Notes: a model not told the origin generated them from the sequence alone. Positions 15,086 to 24,063 are shown, counted from the stretch's first letter. The stretch is 56,114 bases of DNA from Deltaproteobacteria bacterium (GCA_016927065.1 JAFGNJ010000012.1:1-56114), one strand, 5' to 3'. Numbers and translations: made by a program.

Positions 15086-16165
15086 GTGAGGGATGGTCGC
15101 AGAGACTTAAACGGCAAAAAGATCCTCTTCGTTCGTCTGAGTTCCCTCGGAGATCTGATCCTTACCCTCCCTACCTTGAAGGCCATCAAGGACCGATATC
15201 CCCACACCTCCATAGCATGGCTGGTGCAGGAAACCTTTCAAGACGTCCTTACTGGGAACCCCTATCTCGATGAGATTATCCCGGTCGATCTCCTGTCGGT
15301 GACCGACAAATATGCTACTCCTGCGACGTGGCTCCGCGGAGGGGGCAGATTTTTTCACAATCTCAGCAAGGCCTATCGTATCTTTCGAGAGAGGAAATTC
15401 GACGTCGTCCTGGAATTCCAGGCCCTCTTTAAGAGCGCTGTCTTTGCCTCATTGAATCGGGGGGCTGAGCGCTACGGTTTTAAAAACGGCCGGGAGCTGA
15501 GCCACCTCTTCTACAACCGCCCCGTCTTTGTGCGGGATAAGACACACCATGCCGTTGAAAACTATCTGCAGTTCGCCCGCCATTTCGGCTGTTCGCCCGA
15601 AAAGGCCGAGTTCCCCATTCATATACCGCCGGACGATGAAAAGTATCTCAACGGACTCCTCCTTCAAGAGGGGATCAAGCCGGAGGATTTTGTCGTCTTT
15701 GTCAGCGCCACGGCCCGCTGGCACAGCAAGTTTTGGGATCAAGGGGCCTTTGCCCGAGTGTGCGATGAATTGGCCCGCCGCTTCGGCGCAAAACTCGTCT
15801 TCTCCGGACTCCCCTCGGAGAGAGGTTACCTGCAGGGGATTAAAAATCTCATGCAAGAGGATGCCCTTATCCTGGCGGGCAGAACCAACATTAAACAGTT
15901 TCTCGCCTTGATAAAACGTTCACGCCTCTACGTCGGGGTGGATAGCGGATCTATGCATGCCGCTGCCGCTTTTGGGGTACCTGTTGTTGCCCTCTTCGGT
16001 CCATCCAACCCCCGCTGGATCGGACCCTATGGCCAAAAACAGGGGATCGTCACACTCGATCTGCCCTGCGCCCCTTGCAATAAACGGGAGTGCCGTGACA
16101 GAAGTTGTATGCTCAGGATAAGCCCCGAAATGGTCCTGGAAAAGGTACGAGAGATCGCCCTATAG
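15086..16165 (+). CDS. ADP-heptose:LPS heptosyltransferase family (GT9)
   Basis: 359 residues. ILFVRLSSLGDLILTLPTLKAI is the N-terminal signature of glycosyltransferase family 9, and YVGVDSGSMHAAAAFGVPVVALFGPSNP is its C-terminal nucleotide-sugar site. The tail with CAPC, CRDRSC is also common in this family. It adds a heptose to the LPS inner core on the cytoplasmic face of the inner membrane, implying a diderm with heptose-containing LPS. I cannot separate WaaC, WaaF and WaaQ from sequence alone. GTG 15086 is used, with GGTGGA nearby. Its end overlaps the convergent transglycosylase gene by six bases. Confidence 0.88.
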   Translation: MRDGRRDLNGKKILFVRLSSLGDLILTLPTLKAIKDRYPHTSIAWLVQETFQDVLTGNPYLDEIIPVDLLSVTDKYATPATWLRGGGRFFHNLSKAYRIFRERKFDVVLEFQALFKSAVFASLNRGAERYGFKNGRELSHLFYNRPVFVRDKTHHAVENYLQFARHFGCSPEKAEFPIHIPPDDEKYLNGLLLQEGIKPEDFVVFVSATARWHSKFWDQGAFARVCDELARRFGAKLVFSGLPSERGYLQGIKNLMQEDALILAGRTNIKQFLALIKRSRLYVGVDSGSMHAAAAFGVPVVALFGPSNPRWIGPYGQKQGIVTLDLPCAPCNKRECRDRSCMLRISPEMVLEKVREIAL

Positions 16166-16864
16166 GGTTTGAGATTCTGCTTCCGAGAGTCTCTGATACT
16201 TGTGGAGGACTTTGTTGGCGTATTGAGTGGGCAGGGGCATACCAAGTTCTATCCTCTCACGTATATAGGTAGGCCCGAAGTTATAGGCGGCAAGGGCCAC
16301 CTTGAGATCCCGAAATTGTAGGATGAGTTGGGAGAGATAGTAGAGGCCTAACCGGATGTTTACCTCGGGGTCGTAAATGACCGCCTCTTCTTCCCATGCA
16401 ATCCCCACCTCTTCGGCAAGAGCCTTTGCGACATGAGGACGCAACTGCATCAACCCCTTGGCCCCCTTGGATGAAGTAGCCTTGCTATAAAAAGAGCTCT
16501 CCACTATAATCAAAGCAAGAACCAACTTCGGATCACAATTGTAGTTGTATGACTCGGTACAGATGAGGCTGGCAAGCTGCGCCTCCTCTTCATCGGTAAG
16601 CCCGGTTTCAAATTGTCGAATATAACGATAAATTTCTCCCTTTATGGAAGGATCGAACTCCAAAAAGACCATGTCCCAAAAACCCGTTGTACCCATCGTC
16701 TCCTTATATCCCTCTTGATACTCCTTATGCATCAAATAGGTTGTGGGGAGATAACAAAGAAGTAAAATTAGGGGTAAGGTAACGATAAACTTAACTATGG
16801 ACTTCCAAGGTAGGGTCTTGATGGAGAAGAGGCGTCTGCCTCGCATTAAAAATGAGTCGACCAA
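16160..16864 (-). CDS. Membrane-anchored lytic transglycosylase (SLT domain)
   Basis: One N-terminal hydrophobic helix (IVKFIVTLPLILLLCYLPTTY) is followed by a Slt-type lysozyme-like domain: ALIIVESSF with the catalytic Glu, GAKGLMQLRP, INIRLGL-type and LAAYNFGP. It cleaves peptidoglycan glycan strands with formation of 1,6-anhydro ends, in the periplasm. TTG 16864 is the best start because AAGGAGG sits six bases upstream; ATG 16846 is too far from it and GTG 16888 too early. It converges with the heptosyltransferase gene and has its own strong promoter at 16903-16931. Confidence 0.88.
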   Translation of the reverse strand: MVDSFLMRGRRLFSIKTLPWKSIVKFIVTLPLILLLCYLPTTYLMHKEYQEGYKETMGTTGFWDMVFLEFDPSIKGEIYRYIRQFETGLTDEEEAQLASLICTESYNYNCDPKLVLALIIVESSFYSKATSSKGAKGLMQLRPHVAKALAEEVGIAWEEEAVIYDPEVNIRLGLYYLSQLILQFRDLKVALAAYNFGPTYIRERIELGMPLPTQYANKVLHKYQRLSEAESQTL

Positions 16865-16902
16865 TAGAATCCTCCTTCGCCCGCACACTATACATGTGAT
16901 AT

Positions 16903-16931
16903 AATATAATGTATTTGAAATAAAATGTCAA
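16903..16931 (-). promoter_or_regulatory. Promoter of the lytic transglycosylase gene
   Basis: Minus-strand TTGACA (16926-16931), 17-base spacer, TATATT (16903-16908), with a short leader to the TTG start at 16864. Divergent from the pckG promoter in the same intergenic region. Confidence 0.65.
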
Positions 16932-16992
16932 GGTTTTATTGCTTTTTGTATGCAATAAAGAAGGATTCCCCTCGACAACGGGATGTAACCTC

Positions 16993-17020
16993 TTGCAAAA
17001 AAAATTCTTTCTGATATAAT
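16993..17020 (+). promoter_or_regulatory. Probable pckG promoter
   Basis: TTGCAA (16993-16998), a 16-base spacer and TATAAT (17015-17020) precede pckG by about 55 bases. A second TATAAT at 17037-17042 has no matching -35. Confidence 0.5.
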
Positions 17021-17073
17021 TGCACGATTTTTTGACTATAATTTGTTCAGTACCCCTGTTATGAGGTGACCCC

Positions 17074-18972
17074 ATGGGCAAACGTAAGAACACGCAGATT
17101 CAAGACATACTAAAGGGTCAATTGGGTGACCAGTATCAAAAGCTCGCGTCAATAGCGAACCCTCAGCTCCATGCCTTTATTGCCGAGTATGTAGAGCTCT
17201 GCAAACCGACGAAGGTCTTTGTCTGCACCGATTCGGCTGAGGACATACGCTATACCAGAGAGGCGGCGATCAGAAACCATGAGGAAGCAGCCCTCGCTAT
17301 CAAAGGCCACACCATACACTTTGACGGTTACTACGATCAGGCGCGGGACAAAGCGACCAGCAAGTTTCTCCTCCCCACAGGGGTGGACCTTGGTCCTGAG
17401 ATCAATGCCATGGATCGAGAGGAGGGTATCCGAGAGATCCACAAGATCCTGAAGAACAGCATGGAAGGGAAAGAGTTATATATCAAATTTTTCTGCCTCG
17501 GGCCTCCGAACTCTGAATTCGCCGTCCCCTGTGTCCAACTCACGGACTCAAGCTACGTCGCCCACAGTGAAGATCTGCTGTACCGCCAGGGGTATAGTGA
17601 ACTTAGGCGGTTGGGCGACTATGAGCGATTTTTTAAATTCGTCCACTCACAGGGGGAACTGGAGAAAGCAGGGCTGGGGTTGCTGGTGAGCAAGAATATC
17701 GAGAAACGAAGGGTCTATATCGACCTGGAGGACGAGATTATTTACAGCACCAACACCCAGTACGGCGGCAATACCCTCGGGCTCAAGAAGCTGGCAATGC
17801 GCCTGGCCATTAAACGAGGATCGCAAGAGGGGTGGCTGACGGAACATATGCTCCTCATGGGGGTGCACGGTCAGGGAGAAAGGGTTACATACTTTGCAGG
17901 GGCATTCCCGTCTATGTGCGGCAAGACATCTACCGCGACGATCCCGGACGAGACCATAGTCGGCGATGATATCGCTTACCTTCGAAACATCAACGGCCAC
18001 GTACGGGCCGTGAATGTCGAAAAAGGGATGTTTGGGATCATCGAAGGGGTCAACGCCGGTGACGACCCCATTTTATGGAAGGCCCTTAATTCCCCGGGTG
18101 AAATCATCTTTTCCAACATACTGGTAACAAACGACAGAACAGCGTACTGGGTTGGAAAGGACGGCGAGGTCCCCCAAAAAGGGACTAACCATGCAGGCGA
18201 GTGGTTTGTGGGCAAGAAAGATAAGGAGGGGAAAGACATACCGCCTTCCCATAAAAACGCACGGTTCACGTTAGACCTCGCGCTCCTGACAAATGTGGGC
18301 CCTGAACTCCATGACCCTCAGGGCGTCCCCCTGAGCGGGATCATCTATGGAGGGCGAGATTCCGACACCTGGGTCCCCGTCGAGGAGGCCTTTGACTGGA
18401 CCCATGGTATTATTACAAAGGGGGCGGTGCTGGAATCGGAGACCACCGCTGCTACGTTGGGGAAGGAAGGGGTGCGGGTGTTCAATCCCATGTCCAACCT
18501 CGATTTCCTCTCCATACCTATCGGGCGCTACATAGCGGACAATCTCACTTTTGGTGCAAATGTAACCGCACCTCCTCGCATCTTCTCGGTCAATTACTTC
18601 TTGAGGACACCTGACGGCCAGTTTGCCAATCAGAAGACGGATAAACGCGTCTGGCTCAAATGGATGGAACTGCGGGTACACGGCGATGCCGATGCCATCA
18701 CGACACCGACCGGCTTCATTCCCCTTTATGAGGACCTCAAACGACTCTTTCAGGAGATTCTCACGAAGGATTACCCAGAAGGGGACTACCTCCATCAATT
18801 CTCCGTGCGGGTGCCCCACCATCTGGCCAAGATCGATCGATTGACGGAGATTTACCGCACGCGGGTCACTGATACGCCGCAACAACTCTTTGAGGTATTG
18901 GAACAGCAGCGCGAACGATTACAAGCGGCGCAGGCACAATTCGGGGATCATATAAGCCCTGATAAATTTTGA
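17074..18972 (+). CDS. pckG: Phosphoenolpyruvate carboxykinase (GTP)
   Basis: 632 residues, a full-length GTP-class enzyme. FAGAFPSMCGKTSTATIP carries the kinase P-loop and the reactive cysteine of the GTP class; GDDIAYLRNINGHVRAVNVE and GNDPILW-type (GDDPILWKAL) segments bind metal and nucleotide; GIIYGGRDSDTWVPV is also conserved. It interconverts oxaloacetate and PEP in the cytoplasm, either for gluconeogenesis or, in some anaerobes, in the carboxylating direction. The ATG at 17074 has GAGGTG upstream. It stands alone, converging with the Ldh2-type gene; a GGGAGA/TCTCCC hairpin lies between them. Confidence 0.95.
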   Translation: MGKRKNTQIQDILKGQLGDQYQKLASIANPQLHAFIAEYVELCKPTKVFVCTDSAEDIRYTREAAIRNHEEAALAIKGHTIHFDGYYDQARDKATSKFLLPTGVDLGPEINAMDREEGIREIHKILKNSMEGKELYIKFFCLGPPNSEFAVPCVQLTDSSYVAHSEDLLYRQGYSELRRLGDYERFFKFVHSQGELEKAGLGLLVSKNIEKRRVYIDLEDEIIYSTNTQYGGNTLGLKKLAMRLAIKRGSQEGWLTEHMLLMGVHGQGERVTYFAGAFPSMCGKTSTATIPDETIVGDDIAYLRNINGHVRAVNVEKGMFGIIEGVNAGDDPILWKALNSPGEIIFSNILVTNDRTAYWVGKDGEVPQKGTNHAGEWFVGKKDKEGKDIPPSHKNARFTLDLALLTNVGPELHDPQGVPLSGIIYGGRDSDTWVPVEEAFDWTHGIITKGAVLESETTAATLGKEGVRVFNPMSNLDFLSIPIGRYIADNLTFGANVTAPPRIFSVNYFLRTPDGQFANQKTDKRVWLKWMELRVHGDADAITTPTGFIPLYEDLKRLFQEILTKDYPEGDYLHQFSVRVPHHLAKIDRLTEIYRTRVTDTPQQLFEVLEQQRERLQAAQAQFGDHISPDKF

Positions 18973-19027
18973 AGACTCGCCGTGGGAGAGATCCATCTCC
19001 CCCCTGCGCAAGGAGCAGTGAAATCCC

Positions 19028-20131
19028 TTACAGGTCGTACCCCACCCCCGTCTCTTCCGCAATGGCCTTGAGATCGGCCACAACCTTAGGATGGAGGGGT
19101 ATCCCCTTGATCATTCGTTCCTCAGCCGTTTCAAACTCCTTTTCCCCGTGGATATAGATGCGTTGCTGCCCTTCGGCCTTGGGGGTGTCCTTCATGCGTC
19201 GGATCATGTCGTCCATGGTGGCCTTGAACTCCTGGATGGGGCGAAAGCCATCGACCCGCAGGACCCCGAAGAAGTGCCCCACATTGGCCGGCAGAGGTTC
19301 GCCGTCAGGGGTCTTGGGGTAGATGGTATCGGCGTAGCCTGCTCCGGACAAAACCCCACAGAGGATATCCACAAGTAGTGCCAAACCGTATCCCTTATGG
19401 CCTCCCATTACCTCCCCCACTCCCCCCAAAGGCAGCAATCCTCCTCCCATCTTGTTGTTGAGATTGTGAAGGACCTGGCCGGAATCGGTGGTTGCTATTC
19501 CGAGTTCATCAGAGGCCCAACCGATAGGGAGTTCTTTATTCAACTTCTGATAGACCTCGATCTTCCCTTTAGGAATTACACTGGTAGCCATATCGAGGAC
19601 AAAAGGGTAATCACCTCCACTCGGCACCGCCACACTAATGGGGTTTGTTCCCAGCATGGCGTTTCTCCCAAACGTTGGAACCACCAAGACATCAGCATTG
19701 GTCAAGGAGATGCCGATGTACTCATGCTCCAGGGCCATCATGGCGTAATAACCAGCTATGCCGTAGTGATTAGAATTACGCGCCGCAACAAAACCCACCC
19801 CTATCTCCTTGGCCTTTTCTATAGCCATTCGCATTCCCTGTACCCCGATAGGAGGCCCCAACCCCCCATCCCCGTCTATAAGGGTGGTGGTAGATGTTTC
19901 ATGGACCACCGTGACATTCGGCATCGCTGCCATCTGACCTTCTCGTAACCCGTTTACATAGCGCCTCAGTCTAGCTACCCCGTGGGAACCTATCCCCCGC
20001 AGATCAGCCTGGACGAGAACATCGGCGGTTACGTCGGCATCTTCGGTCGAGACCCCAAGTTTTTCAAAGACATGACGGCAGAATGTCTTCAGTGTATCGG
20101 CTTGAACGATGGTTTCTCCTTTGATTTTCAA
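19028..20131 (-). CDS. Malate/L-lactate dehydrogenase, Ldh2 family
   Basis: From TTG 20131 the product has 367 residues, close to the family length. DLRGIGSHGVARLRRYVNG is the N-terminal signature; GFVAARNSNHYGIAGYYA and LGTNPISVAVPSG form the NAD(P)-binding site of this non-Rossmann fold; GGHKGYGLALLVDILCGVLSG is the C-terminal signature. Members oxidise malate, lactate, sulfolactate, ureidoglycolate or similar 2-hydroxyacids. The substrate cannot be read here. A longer frame runs upstream to 20446 over the divergent small gene; no start there has support, while AAGGAGAG lies eleven bases before the TTG. Confidence 0.85.
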   Translation of the reverse strand: MKIKGETIVQADTLKTFCRHVFEKLGVSTEDADVTADVLVQADLRGIGSHGVARLRRYVNGLREGQMAAMPNVTVVHETSTTTLIDGDGGLGPPIGVQGMRMAIEKAKEIGVGFVAARNSNHYGIAGYYAMMALEHEYIGISLTNADVLVVPTFGRNAMLGTNPISVAVPSGGDYPFVLDMATSVIPKGKIEVYQKLNKELPIGWASDELGIATTDSGQVLHNLNNKMGGGLLPLGGVGEVMGGHKGYGLALLVDILCGVLSGAGYADTIYPKTPDGEPLPANVGHFFGVLRVDGFRPIQEFKATMDDMIRRMKDTPKAEGQQRIYIHGEKEFETAEERMIKGIPLHPKVVADLKAIAEETGVGYDL

Positions 20132-20264
20132 TTCCTTTTTTTCTCTCCTTGCTATGTAGTTCTTCACTGTAACACAAGATATGCCCCAGGACAATCTCGT
20201 GTTGAAAAATTTGCAAAAGCAGGGTTTGTTGACAGCGAGTAAACCCCATGTCATTATACTTTTT

Positions 20265-20459
20265 ATGATTCGAATCGTTATCGATGGAGAAGAACAGCAA
20301 CTAGATACAAAGAAAATGAGAATAGAGACACTCCTGCGGAGGTTCCATATAAACCCCGAGACCGCCCTGGCCTTGCGCCAGGGGGAACTCCTCACCGAGG
20401 ACGAGGACCTCCTAGAGGGGGATGTCTGCATCATCATGCGGACCACTGCCGAAAAATGA
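20265..20459 (+). CDS. ThiS/MoaD-like ubiquitin-fold protein (TtuB-like) without a terminal Gly-Gly
   Basis: 64 residues with the beta-grasp pattern of ThiS/MoaD/TtuB carriers: MIRIVIDGEE, then ETLLRRFHINPETALALRQGELLTEDEDLLEGDVCIIM. Its stop overlaps the TtuA-like start by ATGA, the usual arrangement for a sulfur carrier and its ligase partner. The normal C-terminal Gly-Gly that carries the thiocarboxylate is missing; the chain ends RTTAEK. Either it serves a structural or regulatory role, or the true terminus is changed by a sequence error. It lies divergent from the Ldh2-type gene. Confidence 0.75.
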   Translation: MIRIVIDGEEQQLDTKKMRIETLLRRFHINPETALALRQGELLTEDEDLLEGDVCIIMRTTAEK

Positions 20460-21388
20460 AATGCAAAAAGTGCGGAAACAAAGCAGTCATCAAGCTACGA
20501 GCCCATCGTATCGCCTTGTGCCGTGAAGACTTCCTCTCCTTCGTCCTGAACAGGGTGCAACAGACGATAAAGCGATATAAGCTCTTTGTAGCGAAGGAAA
20601 GGGTTGTTGTGGCCGTCTCAGGGGGGAAGGATAGCCTCACCCTCTTTGATATCCTCCAGCGGCTCGGCTACCCTGTGGAGGGGTTTCATATTGACCTGGG
20701 GATCGATGGTTTTTCCAACCGGGCCCGTGAGGCCGTCGAAGTATTCTTTGCCAAACGAGAGGCACCGTTACACATACGCTTCCTTCGGGAGGAGGTAGGG
20801 GCGGGGATGAGGGAGATCGCCTCCCAGGTGAGGAGGCCGCTATGCTCGCTGTGCGGGCTAATGAGGAGATATATCATGAATAGGTTCGCCTGGGAGAAGA
20901 GATTTTCGGCCCTCGCCACCGGTCACAACCTTGATGATGAAGGGGCAGCCCTGCTGGGGAATTTAATGAGGTGGCAGATCGGCTACCTGGCCAGGCAGGC
21001 ACCCGTGCTTCCTGCCATCTATCCTCGCCTGGCAAAAAAGGCCAAACCCCTGGCCCTGTTATCCGAACGGGAAGTCCTTGCCTATTGCATCCTGAGGGCC
21101 ATAGAGTATCACGACGAGCAATGCCCTTATGCGAAGGGCGCCACCTCCCGCTCGAATAAAGAGGCCCTCAATCTCCTTGAGTACTATTCGCCGGGAAGCA
21201 AGATCCGATTTTATCAGGAGTTCCTCAAGCATCAGGGCATCTTTCCCGACAGTGCATCCCACGACCTGCGGGAGTGTTCCATGTGTGGATTCCTTACCAA
21301 CAGGGAAACATGTCAGTTCTGTGAGATCTTGGAACAGTATACAGGGTCACCAGTCCCCGTGAGAGACAGTGAGACAGGCAAGGGTTGA
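20456..21388 (+). CDS. ttuA: TtuA-type tRNA 2-thiolation enzyme (PP-loop, zinc and Fe-S)
   Basis: 310 residues. An N-terminal zinc knuckle (MKCKKCGNKA, then C in ALCRED) is followed by the PP-loop VVVAVSGGKDSLTL near residues 50-63, the cysteine pair CSLCG, GHNLDDEGAALLGN, a third catalytic-type cysteine in EQCPYAKGA, and a second zinc site CSMCGFLTNRETCQFC. This is the domain order of Thermus TtuA, which adds sulfur to the base at position 54 of tRNA using TtuB as donor. The TtcA/Ctu1 group is the alternative. Modification of position 54 is usually linked to heat tolerance, but homologues occur in mesophiles. Confidence 0.85.
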   Translation: MKCKKCGNKAVIKLRAHRIALCREDFLSFVLNRVQQTIKRYKLFVAKERVVVAVSGGKDSLTLFDILQRLGYPVEGFHIDLGIDGFSNRAREAVEVFFAKREAPLHIRFLREEVGAGMREIASQVRRPLCSLCGLMRRYIMNRFAWEKRFSALATGHNLDDEGAALLGNLMRWQIGYLARQAPVLPAIYPRLAKKAKPLALLSEREVLAYCILRAIEYHDEQCPYAKGATSRSNKEALNLLEYYSPGSKIRFYQEFLKHQGIFPDSASHDLRECSMCGFLTNRETCQFCEILEQYTGSPVPVRDSETGKG

Positions 21389-21422
21389 GGGATGTCGGAG
21401 ACCAGGTCACCTGTGAAATCCC

Positions 21423-21451
21423 TTGCGTACATCCCCCCTTTTTGATACAAT
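21423..21451 (+). promoter_or_regulatory. Probable tRNA-Asn promoter
   Basis: TTGCGT (21423-21428), a 17-base spacer and TACAAT (21446-21451), about 60 bases before the tRNA. Confidence 0.5.
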
Positions 21452-21517
21452 CACTCCGCTTCCTGCGTAAACTGGAAAGGGTAGATATATAGGTCTTTAT
21501 TTAGCAGTAGTTAATAT

Positions 21518-21593
21518 TCCCCGGTAGCTCAACCGGCAGAGCGGGTGGCTGTTAACCACTAGGTTGCAAGTTCGAGTCTTGCCCGGGGAGCCA
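21518..21593 (+). tRNA. tRNA-Asn (anticodon GTT), CCA encoded
   Basis: A complete 76-base cloverleaf. The acceptor arms TCCCCGG (21518-21524) and CCGGGGA (21583-21589) pair over seven bases, followed by G and an encoded CCA at 21591-21593. The anticodon loop CTGTTAA places GTT at 21551-21553 (reads AAC/AAU) between GGTGG and CCACT. The T arm is GCAAG-TTCGAGT-CTTGC. No other tRNA is adjacent, and a terminator follows directly. Confidence 0.97.
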
Positions 21594-21606
21594 TTGCGCG
21601 TAGCAA

Positions 21607-21638
21607 GGGTATCCATAACGGATACCCTTTTATTTTTC
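21607..21638 (+). terminator. Rho-independent terminator after tRNA-Asn
   Basis: Perfect eight-base stem GGGTATCC / GGATACCC (21607-21614, 21620-21627) with loop ATAAC, followed by TTTTATTTTT. Confidence 0.9.
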
Positions 21639-21799
21639 CAACAACTCAGCCTACAACAAAGATGTAGGCTGCGCAAAAAAAGGTCCGGCCCAATACAAGG
21701 GTGATCATTAAGAATATTTCCTTTATTCAAATACTCAAAAGGATTTCGCCGATTTCAAGGCTATGAAAAACACAGGAGCATGGTCATTTTTATGCCCCT

Positions 21800-22303
21800 T
21801 TATTTCAAAGTATCGCTGATGGCTGCGCTCATGGAAGAGGGAAAGGCGACGATGATGATCCTTTTGAGCGCCACCATAGTATCGGTGCCCCACGGACATT
21901 TTTCGATAATTGTCAGTAACATACCAACGACGATGAGGGAAAGTACATAAATAGCGATGACCCTCTTGATGTATTCGAAGACGTAGTTCTTTAGTTGAAA
22001 TCGATAGAAGTTGAAGTAGACGAACAGCGCGATGAAAACCAGAGAGATAATCGCCAGGACAAGGATATTACTGAAAGGGAGCCGCTCTCCGAGACTCCAT
22101 GTCTCCTCGGTAAATCCCACGGGAATGGCAAGGATGGAGGCCCCCACAATGATCTGCATGATATCACGGGGCTTGAGCTCTACCATAAGGGGGGTGGTGA
22201 CATAGCTTACCACCTTCCCCGTGCTATCCAGGACCGGTGATAATCTGTGGAGATACCCGCCAATCCTCTTGATTGTCTGCTTGGTCTTCTTCTGCCTTGT
22301 CAT
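21800..22303 (-). CDS. DUF2391-family integral membrane protein
   Basis: 167 residues with about four transmembrane segments (around 48-63, 78-98, 112-130 and the C-terminal third). The motif IPVGFTEETWSLGE and the end PWGTDTMVALKRIIIVAFPSSMSAAISD match my memory of the DUF2391 / TIGR02587-type membrane family, whose function is unknown. The gene is 53 bases after mscS on the same strand, so both probably share a transcript, which hints at a role in envelope or osmotic physiology. AAAGG precedes the ATG. Confidence 0.7.
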   Translation of the reverse strand: MTRQKKTKQTIKRIGGYLHRLSPVLDSTGKVVSYVTTPLMVELKPRDIMQIIVGASILAIPVGFTEETWSLGERLPFSNILVLAIISLVFIALFVYFNFYRFQLKNYVFEYIKRVIAIYVLSLIVVGMLLTIIEKCPWGTDTMVALKRIIIVAFPSSMSAAISDTLK

Positions 22304-22356
22304 GGATACCTTTCAACAAGCCACTACGTACTTAAGCCTATAATGAGTGCATACCG

Positions 22357-23394
22357 CTACTTTTTTTCCTTTTCCATCTGGATCGTTCTTATGGGGAAGG
22401 GAATGGAGATGCCTTCCTTATCATATCGTTCGTGGAGCCTCTTGATGAACTCGTGTTTAAGAAGATATTGCCCTACATACTCCTTGGTGCGCAAAACAAC
22501 GGTGAAGTTGATACTAGAATCATCAAAGGTATGGTAGCGAATTAAGGGTTCAAATTCAGGGACACCCCCCTCCACTCCCCGCATGACTTCTTTCCCCACT
22601 TCAATGGTAACCTTTTCCACCTTCTGGAGATCGCTGTCGTAACTCACTCCAACCTGTACCAGAAATGACATCTCTTGCTGGGGCTGATAATAGTTTTTGA
22701 CTATGGTAGAGGCCAACTTTGAATTGGGAATAATGATCATATTGTTTTTGAGCGCCCTGATGGTAGTATTACGCCAGGTTACGTCGGTCACATACCCTTC
22801 TTCCCCCGAGTCAAGTTTGATATAGTCCCCTGGGTGCAGTTGTTTTGCCGCGATGATTTGAAGACCGGAAAAGAGATTGGCGAGCGTCGGCTGCAGGGCC
22901 AAGGCGGCTGCTAATCCTCCCACGCCTAAAGCAGTCAGTATGGGGGTAATAGAGATGCCGAGGGATTGCAGGATTACCATAATACCGATGACGAAAACCA
23001 GCAGTTTTGCCAAGTTTCTGAATATCGAGGTGGAAGGAAGAGCCACATCTTCTCGCTGGACAAAGATGCTCACGAACCCAGCCGTCATTTTCGCAATCAC
23101 TATCGTTCCTGAAAGGATAACGACAACCAATAGGATCTGCTTGAGGTGGGCCAATAGACTTGGACTCATCGGGATACTGAGGATTGCCCCGTAGATGCCG
23201 GCGATGAGAAGCCAAATCATAACCATGCCGCGCAAGGAGTTGATGATAACAATGTCACCTTTCCACTTCGTCTTCTTGGCTATATGTCTGAGTTCGGCGA
23301 GGACAATCTTTTCTAGCACAAACCCAACCAGTAATCCCCCTATGATATAAATAGCAGGTATAATCCAGTGCATAAGATTTTGAATTTCATCCAT
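22357..23394 (-). CDS. Mechanosensitive channel, MscS family
   Basis: 345 residues. Four or so N-terminal hydrophobic helices are followed by the pore-lining helix (ALGVGGLAAALALQPTLANLFSG, residues about 155-178) with the Gly/Ala knobs of MscS, then the beta domain (GDYIKLDSGEEGYVTDVTWRNTTIRAL, and IIPNSKLASTIVKNY) and a C-terminal alpha/beta domain. It releases solutes when membrane tension rises. AAGGAGGTGGG lies upstream of ATG 23394. First gene of a probable two-gene operon with the DUF2391 protein. Confidence 0.92.
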   Translation of the reverse strand: MDEIQNLMHWIIPAIYIIGGLLVGFVLEKIVLAELRHIAKKTKWKGDIVIINSLRGMVMIWLLIAGIYGAILSIPMSPSLLAHLKQILLVVVILSGTIVIAKMTAGFVSIFVQREDVALPSTSIFRNLAKLLVFVIGIMVILQSLGISITPILTALGVGGLAAALALQPTLANLFSGLQIIAAKQLHPGDYIKLDSGEEGYVTDVTWRNTTIRALKNNMIIIPNSKLASTIVKNYYQPQQEMSFLVQVGVSYDSDLQKVEKVTIEVGKEVMRGVEGGVPEFEPLIRYHTFDDSSINFTVVLRTKEYVGQYLLKHEFIKRLHERYDKEGISIPFPIRTIQMEKEKK

Positions 23395-23519
23395 TATTTA
23401 GCCCACCTCCTTGGGTTGTTGAAACCAGCAGAGGCTGTGACGTTATGCTTGCACAGTGCAACTGTGCGGTCAATGCTGTTTAAAACTGAAAAACAATTTT
23501 CCCTACGGTCACAATTTTG

Positions 23520-23735
23520 TTACTCGGCTTCCTTTTTTTTGTGGGTGCCACTCGTTACCTTAGCCACAATGTAGCCGAGAATAAACCCGATCAACATGGT
23601 CAAAGGAACTAAGATAATCTGCGACATCCCTACCTTCCAGATCAGTAATCGTAAGGTAACCACTTGAGTGTTCTGGATAAGTATGATCAGGAAAAAGCCG
23701 ATTAAAACTAAGATCACGATGGTTTTCGGTTTCAT
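23520..23735 (-). CDS. LapA-domain (DUF1049) small membrane protein
   Basis: 71 residues with two transmembrane helices (residues 4-22 and 40-60) joined by a short linker with QNTQVVTLRLLIW, the hallmark of LapA (YciS) proteins, which in E. coli works with LapB to control LPS synthesis by tuning LpxC turnover. The C terminus is Lys/Glu-rich. No lapB is adjacent. GAAGGAGGG lies seven bases before the ATG. Family assignment is good; the LPS role is by analogy. Confidence 0.8.
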   Translation of the reverse strand: MKPKTIVILVLIGFFLIILIQNTQVVTLRLLIWKVGMSQIILVPLTMLIGFILGYIVAKVTSGTHKKKEAE

Positions 23736-23758
23736 AGCACGACCCTCCTTCTGTCAAT

Positions 23759-23786
23759 ATTGTATTGTTTTAGATTAATCCCTCAA
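23759..23786 (-). promoter_or_regulatory. Possible lapA promoter
   Basis: Minus-strand TTGAGG (23781-23786), 16-base spacer, TACAAT (23759-23764), ending 24 bases before the start codon. Confidence 0.4.
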
Positions 23787-24063
23787 GGTTATCCAGTTTT
23801 CCATAGCAAATAAGGCGGTCACCGACGCAAACAGCGGTTTGGGCGCCGGGAACGTGGATAACCTCTCTGCCCCATTCAAGAGGCACTTATACACTCCCCA
23901 CCTTAAATACATTATATATTGTCATTATATTTTGGCAATAACTTCTTTCCATCCCTCAGTCCTCAGTGATCTTTATACCTGATTTGGGCATGTTTTTCAA
24001 TTCTCTCTGGTGAGAGGGAGGCTTCAATCACAATAGGTGGAATCATGGTGCCCAAAATTGTTA
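23787..24063. other. Intergenic region without a recognised gene
   Basis: Between the divergent lapA and retropepsin-like genes. No frame with a credible start and ribosome site was seen. The right half is AT-rich. Confidence 0.5.

Noticed and set aside
18984-19001. GGGAGA/TCTCCC hairpin between pckG and the Ldh2-type gene
   Set aside because: Six-base stem without a T run; not enough to call a terminator.
20132-20446. N-terminal extension of the Ldh2-type protein
   Set aside because: The extension overlaps the divergent sulfur-carrier-like gene in antisense, is low in family resemblance and has no ribosome site.
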